Source: Candidatus Microgenomates bacterium
Lineage (GTDB): Bacteria > Patescibacteriota > Microgenomatia > UBA8517
Direction: 5' to 3'
NCBI GenBank assembly: GCA_016784385.1
Contig: JADHUT010000006.1
Coordinates: 1-44,742 of the forward strand
Length of the DNA stretch: 44,742 bases
Shown: in pieces, positions 39,835 to 44,742 of the stretch
How the letters are laid out: each line of letters opens with the position of its first letter
Numbering within the stretch: position 1 is the first letter of the stretch
The notes under the pieces: generated by a model
Told to the model about the DNA's origin: nothing
What the model saw: the letters and a program-made list of their open reading frames with translations, nothing else
Databases searched by the model: none
Translations under genes and position numbers: made by a program

Positions 39835-39858
39835 ATCCGCCACTTTCGGCGGATTTTT
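39835..39858 (+). terminator. Rho-independent terminator before trpS
   Basis: ATCCGCC-ACTTTC-GGCGGAT followed by TTTTG gives a 7-bp stem and a T tract. It would end the tRNA transcript. A second perfect hairpin, ACGGCTT-TT-AAGCCGT, follows at 39881-39896. Confidence 0.75.
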
Positions 39859-39920
39859 GTTGGATGAAGCAAAAATCTTGACGGCTTTTAAGCCGTTGCG
39901 GTTTGTTGTAGAATACAAGT

Positions 39921-40907
39921 ATGTCAAAAAGAAGAGTATTGTCAGGCATAAGAGCAACAGGAAGGCTTCATTTGGGTAATTACTTAGGTGCTGTGAAAGG
40001 TATGGTTGAATTGGAAGAAAGTGATAAATATGAAACGCTTTATATGGTTGCTGATCTTCATAGTTTAACTACACCGTATGACAAAGAAAAACTACAAGAG
40101 AATGTTAAAAATGTGGTTTTGGATTATTTATCAGCAGGGATTAATCCTGAAAAATCTACAATTTTCATTCAATCCCAGGTTCCAGAGCACACAGAACTTT
40201 TTTATCTTTTTTCAACCGTTGTTTCACTGGCACGCATGATGCACCTTCCTACATACAAGGAAAAAATAGCACAACACCCTAAAAGTTCTACTGTGGCCCT
40301 TCTTAATTATCCAGTGTTAATGGCATCTGACATACTGATATATAAAGCAGGACTAGTTCCAGTTGGTATTGATCAAGAACCGCATTTAGAAATTGCACGC
40401 GAAATTGCAAGAAAAATGAATGCAACATATGGCTTGGACTTTTTAGAGCCAAAAAGGTTTGCAACAAAAGGAGAATATGTTCCATCCCTCACTGGAGAAG
40501 GTAAGATGAGTAAGTCAGTTGATGGTAGTTTTATTAATTTAACTGATGATTTGGAAGCTATAAAGAAAAAATTATCAAAAGTTCCAACTGACAGTGGAGC
40601 GGGCGATATGTTACCAAAAGAGGGGGGAGTTGCAACCCTGTTCACCTTAATTGAATTATTTCAGGGAACAAATGAAAGAATTAAATATGAAGAACAATAT
40701 ATAGGTAGTGGAATTAAGTACTCGGAGTTAAAAGAAAAATTAAGTGAAGCAATTTATGAGGACCTCAAACCAATACAAGAAAAGCGATCAGAACTTGAAA
40801 GTGATCCTGAATATGTGGATAAAGTAATAAAAGAAGGAGCAGAAAAAGCAAGAAAGATTGCCTCTGAAACTTTAAAAGAGGTAAAACAAAAAATGGGTTT
40901 GGGGTAA
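39921..40907 (+). CDS. trpS: Tryptophanyl-tRNA synthetase
   Basis: 328 residues, class I aminoacyl-tRNA synthetase that charges tRNA-Trp. HIGH-type HLGN in GRLHLGNYLG (about residue 17) and KMSKS at about 195-199; the middle GIDQEPHLEIAREIARK is the TrpRS-specific substrate block. Normal length. TAGAAT at 39909-39914 ends 6 nt before the ATG, so the mRNA is likely leaderless. Confidence 0.96.
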   Translation: MSKRRVLSGIRATGRLHLGNYLGAVKGMVELEESDKYETLYMVADLHSLTTPYDKEKLQENVKNVVLDYLSAGINPEKSTIFIQSQVPEHTELFYLFSTVVSLARMMHLPTYKEKIAQHPKSSTVALLNYPVLMASDILIYKAGLVPVGIDQEPHLEIAREIARKMNATYGLDFLEPKRFATKGEYVPSLTGEGKMSKSVDGSFINLTDDLEAIKKKLSKVPTDSGAGDMLPKEGGVATLFTLIELFQGTNERIKYEEQYIGSGIKYSELKEKLSEAIYEDLKPIQEKRSELESDPEYVDKVIKEGAEKARKIASETLKEVKQKMGLG

Positions 40908-40910
40908 ATT

Positions 40911-41147
40911 TTATCTGTAGGGTTGATTTTGGCGAGTGACACTAAATCCTTCTGGTTTTTCATCACAACCTTCACAAGAAATTTCTAAAGGACCTTTCTC
41001 CTGTGTCATGGGATCACTCAATTCTACGAATCGTGGAGTAAAGAACCCTGTGCCACAACTGTCAATACACAAACCAGTTGAGGGGTCGTAATTAACCTTA
41101 CCCTGCCCCTTGTCACACATTTGTGCTAAATCGTATTCTTTTGCCAT
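40911..41147 (-). CDS. Small cysteine-rich hypothetical protein
   Basis: 78 residues with five cysteines (MCDKG, LCIDSCGTG, SCEGCDE). The spacing CxxxC and CxxC could bind metal. TATAAT on the minus strand ends 10 nt before the ATG. It converges on trpS. Not recognised. Confidence 0.5.
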   Translation of the reverse strand: MAKEYDLAQMCDKGQGKVNYDPSTGLCIDSCGTGFFTPRFVELSDPMTQEKGPLEISCEGCDEKPEGFSVTRQNQPYR

Positions 41148-41198
41148 ATTACGGGTGATTATATGTAATTACTATAGTAGAATCAATAATATATAAAC

Positions 41199-41549
41199 AT
41201 GGATCAAATTTCATTTGACGATTTTCAAAAAATAGACATGAGAATTGGAACTGTGGTGGAGGCAGAAGTTCCTGTGTGGAGCCATTGGGTTATGAAATTA
41301 ATAGTTGATTTAGGTGAAGAAATAGGCACAAAAACTGCATTTTCAGGAATTATGAAGTTTTTTGATGCTAAAGATCTGCAAGGCAAACAATTTCCATTTG
41401 TAGTTAATATGAAGCCAAAAACAATTGGGCCTGAAAAAGAGTTGTCAGAAGTAATGATGATAATGGCTGTGGAGAAGGACGATGAGGAAACTGCTCCTGT
41501 TTTATTTAAATTATCTAAAAAAGTTCCCAACGGCACAAAAGTTGCTTAA
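41199..41549 (+). CDS. tRNA-binding (CsaA/EMAPII-like) domain protein
   Basis: 116-residue OB-fold domain with FDDFQKIDMRIGTVVEAE, SGIMKFFDAKDLQGKQFPFV and NMKPKTIGPEKELSEVMMI. This is the tRNA-binding domain found alone in CsaA and at the C-terminus of MetRS and PheRS. It is probably a tRNA or protein chaperone. TAATAT at 41187-41192 ends 6 nt before the ATG. Confidence 0.85.
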   Translation: MDQISFDDFQKIDMRIGTVVEAEVPVWSHWVMKLIVDLGEEIGTKTAFSGIMKFFDAKDLQGKQFPFVVNMKPKTIGPEKELSEVMMIMAVEKDDEETAPVLFKLSKKVPNGTKVA

Positions 41550-41587
41550 TTTTTTGTGGTATAAATTTGTGCTATACTCAACCTCGT

Positions 41588-43528
41588 ATGAAATCAGACA
41601 AACCTAAAAGTTCCAGAAAAGACAAGAAAAAATTAGTTGTTACAAAAAACTCTAAAAGACCAGTTGCTCCTAAAACTTCTAAAACGAAAAAGGCAGTAAT
41701 AATGAGAGTGAACATTTGGACAGTTGTTTTTACACTTCTACTTGTAATGTTTATGCTCCCTGGCCTTTTGTCATTTTTTGGTTTGGCTGCAACTGGTGAG
41801 AAGTTAGATTTATCAGTTGTTATGTCTGACATAAAAGAAGAAAGAATTGAAAAAATTATTGTTGAAGACGAAAAGGTTCTTGTTGAATACAAGGACGGAT
41901 CTGCAAAGTTTACTGTAAAAGAGCAAGGGGAGAGTTTAAATGAACTTTTAGAAAAATCCGAAATTGACCCAACAACTGTAAATTACGAGGTAATTGATCA
42001 AACTGCTGCAAAAGCAGTTGCTGAAATAGTTGGGATACTTCTCCCAGTAATTCTTCTCGGGGGACTATTTTTCTTTTTGATGAAAAAGCAAACCAAAGGT
42101 GCACAGGATATATTTTCTTTTGGAAGGAGCAAAGCCAAGATATTTGCAAAAGGAAAACAGGATGTTTCTTTTGATGATGTTGCCGGAGTAGATGAAGCAA
42201 AAAAGGAATTAGTAGAAGTTGTAGACTTTTTGAAACGTCCTGAAAAATACCGAAAAATAGGTGCAAGAACCCCCAAAGGAGTACTTTTATTCGGGCCTTC
42301 AGGAGTTGGAAAAACTTTACTAGCAAAAGCTGTTGCAGGAGAAGCCAATGTTCCATTTTTCTCAATGGCGGGGTCTGAATTTATGGAAATGTTGGTAGGA
42401 ATTGGAGCTTCAAGAGTTAGGGATCTTTTTAAGCAAGCAAAAGCCTCTTCTCCTTCAATTATATTTATTGATGAAATTGACGCAATAGGAAGACAACGTG
42501 GTAGGTCTGGAATGGTGGGGGGGCACGATGAAAGAGAACAAACCTTGAATCAAATATTGGTTGAAATGGATGGGTTTACTCCTAATGAATCAGTAATAGT
42601 ACTAGCAGCCACTAATAGAGGAGATCTTCTGGATCCCGCTCTTCTTCGGCCAGGAAGATTTGACAGAAGAGTTACTTTGGATATGCCAGATAAAGAAGGA
42701 AGAGGAGATATATTAAAAATACATGCAAAGGGGAAAAGTTTTGGAAAAAGCATTCAATGGGGAAGAGTTGCAGATAGAACAGTGGGTTTTTCGGGAGCTG
42801 ACCTGGAAAACATGCTCAATGAAGCTGCCATTTATGCTGCAAGAACTGGGAAAAGTGAAATTACAATGGAAGACATTGAAGAAGCATCCACTAAAGTAAA
42901 ACTGGGTCCTGCGAAGAAAAGGTTGCAAAGCAAAGAAGACAAAAAAATCACTGCTTACCATGAAGGCGGCCATGCTATAGCAACTCACTTTACTCCAAAC
43001 ATGGATCCTGTTCACAGAATTTCAATAGTGGCCAGGGGTATGAGTTTGGGCCACACTCTAATTCCACCTGCTGCAGATAGATCCCATGACACAAAAACAA
43101 GACTAATGGGACAAATTGTAGCAATGTTAGGAGGAAGAGTTGCAGAACAGGAAGTATTTTCAGAAATGACTTCAGGAGCCTCCAATGATATTGCTCAAGC
43201 TACAAGAATAGCTAGGGCAATGGTAATTGAGTGGGGAATGAGCAGCCTAGGACCTATTAATTTTGGGGCTGATTCAGGTTTAGGGGACTTCGGACAAATG
43301 GAGTGGTACAAGGAAAACACTGTTTCACCTGCCATGCAAGAGAAAATTGACCTAGAAGTTAAAAAGATTATTGATACTGGTTATAAAGAGGCTGAAAAGT
43401 TAGTAATTAAACACAGAAAACTTCTAGATAAGGTAGCTGAAAAGTTAATAAAAATAGAAACTATAGATAGAGGGCAATTTGAAAAAATTGTTGGCAAAAA
43501 GATTAATGGAGGCAATGGAAAATTTTGA
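41588..43528 (+). CDS. ftsH: ATP-dependent zinc metalloprotease FtsH
   Basis: 646 residues from ATG 41588: basic head, two helices, AAA+ domain (Walker A GPSGVGKT near 235, Walker B IIFIDEIDAIGRQRG, SRH DPALLRPGRFDRR) and M41 protease with HEGGH at 458-462. Walker A has SGVG where most FtsH have PGTG. The C-terminus ends soon after KIVGKK. It degrades membrane proteins. TATACT (41573-41578) ends 9 nt before the ATG, so the gene is probably leaderless. Confidence 0.96.
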   Translation: MKSDKPKSSRKDKKKLVVTKNSKRPVAPKTSKTKKAVIMRVNIWTVVFTLLLVMFMLPGLLSFFGLAATGEKLDLSVVMSDIKEERIEKIIVEDEKVLVEYKDGSAKFTVKEQGESLNELLEKSEIDPTTVNYEVIDQTAAKAVAEIVGILLPVILLGGLFFFLMKKQTKGAQDIFSFGRSKAKIFAKGKQDVSFDDVAGVDEAKKELVEVVDFLKRPEKYRKIGARTPKGVLLFGPSGVGKTLLAKAVAGEANVPFFSMAGSEFMEMLVGIGASRVRDLFKQAKASSPSIIFIDEIDAIGRQRGRSGMVGGHDEREQTLNQILVEMDGFTPNESVIVLAATNRGDLLDPALLRPGRFDRRVTLDMPDKEGRGDILKIHAKGKSFGKSIQWGRVADRTVGFSGADLENMLNEAAIYAARTGKSEITMEDIEEASTKVKLGPAKKRLQSKEDKKITAYHEGGHAIATHFTPNMDPVHRISIVARGMSLGHTLIPPAADRSHDTKTRLMGQIVAMLGGRVAEQEVFSEMTSGASNDIAQATRIARAMVIEWGMSSLGPINFGADSGLGDFGQMEWYKENTVSPAMQEKIDLEVKKIIDTGYKEAEKLVIKHRKLLDKVAEKLIKIETIDRGQFEKIVGKKINGGNGKF

Positions 43529-43537
43529 CTTTTCTTC

Positions 43538-44053
43538 TTAGAAAGCCAAGCTTCCAATTACAGCAATAGTCACAAATTTAATAGTTTTTCCAATGAAAGT
43601 GGCAGTTAAAAATTTATAGAGAGGGTATTTTGTAACTCCTGAGATAATTCCAGCAAGATCAAAAAGAGGATTTGGTATAGCTGCCAGAACACTTATGGTT
43701 AAAAATCCACTCTTGTGCATCCACTTTTTAATCTTTTTGTATTTTTTTGTTTCTTTGACTACTGCAGTTCCTCCATGTCCTGCCAGAAAACCAGTTAGTT
43801 CACCTATTGTTGCTCCAGCTGCTGTTATTACTCCTACTAGGTAAGGATTGAAAACTGACCCTCCCACGAAAGCTGTGACAACAACAGGAGCTGGGATTAC
43901 TATTGTTGCGTTACCCAATATACTTATAAAAAAAATTCCCAGTAGCCCAAATTCTTTTAAGTTGGCTAAATCGTTTCGAAAGTAAATGATTCCTCCGCTT
44001 ATAAGCAAAGACAGGACAATAAACCCATACTTAGTTAGTTTTTCTTTTTTCAT
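43538..44053 (-). CDS. VTT/SNARE-associated (YqaA-type) membrane protein
   Basis: 171 residues from ATG 44053, with about five hydrophobic segments. Family marks of the VTT domain: GLLGIFFISILGNATIVIPA, GATIGELTGFLAGHGG and AAIPNPLFDLAGIISGVTKY. Members are membrane transporters or lipid-related proteins of uncertain function. Divergent from polA with 24 bp between starts. Confidence 0.85.
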   Translation of the reverse strand: MKKEKLTKYGFIVLSLLISGGIIYFRNDLANLKEFGLLGIFFISILGNATIVIPAPVVVTAFVGGSVFNPYLVGVITAAGATIGELTGFLAGHGGTAVVKETKKYKKIKKWMHKSGFLTISVLAAIPNPLFDLAGIISGVTKYPLYKFLTATFIGKTIKFVTIAVIGSLAF

Positions 44054-44077
44054 ATATTTTAGTCTACAATCTACACA
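44054..44077. promoter_or_regulatory. Overlapping divergent promoters, polA and VTT gene
   Basis: TACAAT (+, 44065-44070) lies 7 nt before the polA GTG. On the minus strand TAGACT (44066-44061) lies 7 nt before the VTT ATG. The two overlap. The 24-bp start-to-start gap equals that at 23695-23718. Confidence 0.5.
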
Positions 44078-44742
44078 GTGCAAAAAAAACTAGTAATAAT
44101 TGATGGTAATGCCATAATGCACAGGGCGTTTCATGCAATTCCAAACTTAACTACACCGAAAGGAAAACCAATTAATGCTGTGTATGGGCTTGTTTCAATG
44201 CTGATTAGTATCACACAAAACTTAAAGCCAACTCACTTGGTGGTGTGTTTTGATGAAAAAAAACCAACATTCAGGCATTTAGAGTTTAAGCAGTATCAAT
44301 CCCACAGACCAGAAACAGATAAAAATTTAATTAGTCAGTTTGAAAAAGCTCGTGAATTTTTAAAAAGATCAAGAGTCCCTGTTTACTCAAAAAGGGGGTT
44401 CGAGGCAGATGATTTAATCGGGACAATTTCAAAACTTTCGGTGAGAAAGCCAAATAATTTTGATGAGGTTGTAATTGTTACTGGAGACAAGGATATCCTG
44501 CAGCTTGTGAATGACAAAGTTAGCTTGTTCATGCCAATTAAGGGTCTTTCAAATGGGATTATATTTGGAAGCAAAGAAACAAAAGAAAAATTGGGAGTAA
44601 CCCCAAACCAAATTGTAGATTATAAAGGCCTAGTTGGAGACCCTTCTGACAACTACAAGGGGGTAGTGGGGATTGGTCCTAAAACTGCAAACACCCTATT
44701 GGACGAATACGGAGATTATAAAAATATATATAAAAATATAAA
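44078..44742 (+). CDS. polA: DNA polymerase I, 5' part (5'-3' exonuclease domain), cut by window end
   Basis: About 221 codons to the end of the window from GTG 44078. The start LVIIDGNAIMHRAFHAI is the usual PolA/FEN opening. ADDLIGTI, VTGDKDILQLV and VGDPSDNYKGVVGIGPKTAN are the metal-binding and helix-hairpin-helix motifs of the 5' nuclease. Polymerase domains lie beyond the window. Confidence 0.93.
   Translation, partial: MQKKLVIIDGNAIMHRAFHAIPNLTTPKGKPINAVYGLVSMLISITQNLKPTHLVVCFDEKKPTFRHLEFKQYQSHRPETDKNLISQFEKAREFLKRSRVPVYSKRGFEADDLIGTISKLSVRKPNNFDEVVIVTGDKDILQLVNDKVSLFMPIKGLSNGIIFGSKETKEKLGVTPNQIVDYKGLVGDPSDNYKGVVGIGPKTANTLLDEYGDYKNIYKNI

Noticed and set aside
39571-39979. Frames across the end of the intron-bearing tRNA and its 3' flank
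   Set aside because: They read through the tRNA exon and terminator and show no family pattern.
1-44742. CRISPR array, rRNA genes or replication origin
   Set aside because: No regularly spaced repeats, no rRNA-like sequence and no dnaA-box cluster were seen.
1-44742. Reassigned stop codon (UGA as Gly) as in some CPR lineages
   Set aside because: Conserved proteins end normally at TGA (for example pgk, nrdR neighbours, FtsH) and none contains an in-frame TGA.

Overview
The window looks like a chromosome segment of a Candidate Phyla Radiation (Patescibacteria) bacterium, most likely of the Microgenomates type. This is inferred from content, not from a search. The DNA is AT-rich and genes are densely packed, often overlapping by 4-17 nt. 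Shine-Dalgarno sequences are rare, and many start codons lie 6-10 nt after a -10-like hexamer. Where the tRNA 3' flank is visible, CCA is not encoded. TGA is a normal stop. Typical features of the group are an archaeal-type triosephosphate isomerase, split transketolase, an AdoCbl-dependent ribonucleotide reductase, and GC-rich palindromes of the CCTGCCTG...CAGGCAGG kind.

Layout. 1-271: tRNA-Asn(GUU) interrupted by a group I intron. 364-2947: small membrane proteins, a VIT-family transporter, and an unknown zinc-ribbon protein preceded by a cobalamin riboswitch core. 2973-4807: a thiol-redox cluster (CcdA, a thioredoxin-cupredoxin fusion, glutaredoxin). 4819-14188: a central-carbon cluster on the + strand (tpiA, rpiB, pgk, gap, a LOG-family protein, split transketolase, class I aldolase, a PfkB-family kinase). 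Toxin-antitoxin (TA) modules sit inside it (RelE/HigA, Phd/PIN) and at its end (AbrB/Doc). 14918-18517: a PsbP-like membrane protein, a 2-hydroxyacid dehydrogenase, a beta-lactamase-like serine hydrolase and a membrane protein. 18523-23694: two class A penicillin-binding proteins separated by a VapBC-like module. 23719-25569: a HEPN-like protein, a CPBP protease and a DUF5667-like protein. 25824-29379: nrdR, nrdJ and a cobalamin adenosyltransferase gene, a compact B12-dependent deoxynucleotide unit. 29395-32974: a TraD/HerA-like ATPase and a short UDP-glucose-type dehydrogenase.

33006-36196 is the accessory region. tRNA-Ile(UAU) is followed at its last bases by an element made of a large serine recombinase, nested inverted repeats that read as attL, an internal inverted attP and attR, an H-type pseudoknot-like array of interleaved repeats, one unknown cargo gene and a tRNA-like remnant. 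Beyond it are a TPR-like protein, a Xer-like recombinase with an atypical box II, an FtsB/DivIC-like gene, tRNA-Met(CAU), an HTH protein, and a second intron-bearing tRNA (anticodon CAU). The window ends with trpS, a tRNA-binding domain protein, ftsH, a VTT-domain protein and the 5' end of polA.

The main leads are: the two related tRNA group I introns; the cobalamin theme (a riboswitch on an unknown gene, plus nrdJ and the adenosyltransferase); the shared leaderless promoter-operator design of four unrelated TA modules; and the serine-recombinase element at tRNA-Ile with its duplicated att sites and pseudoknot.
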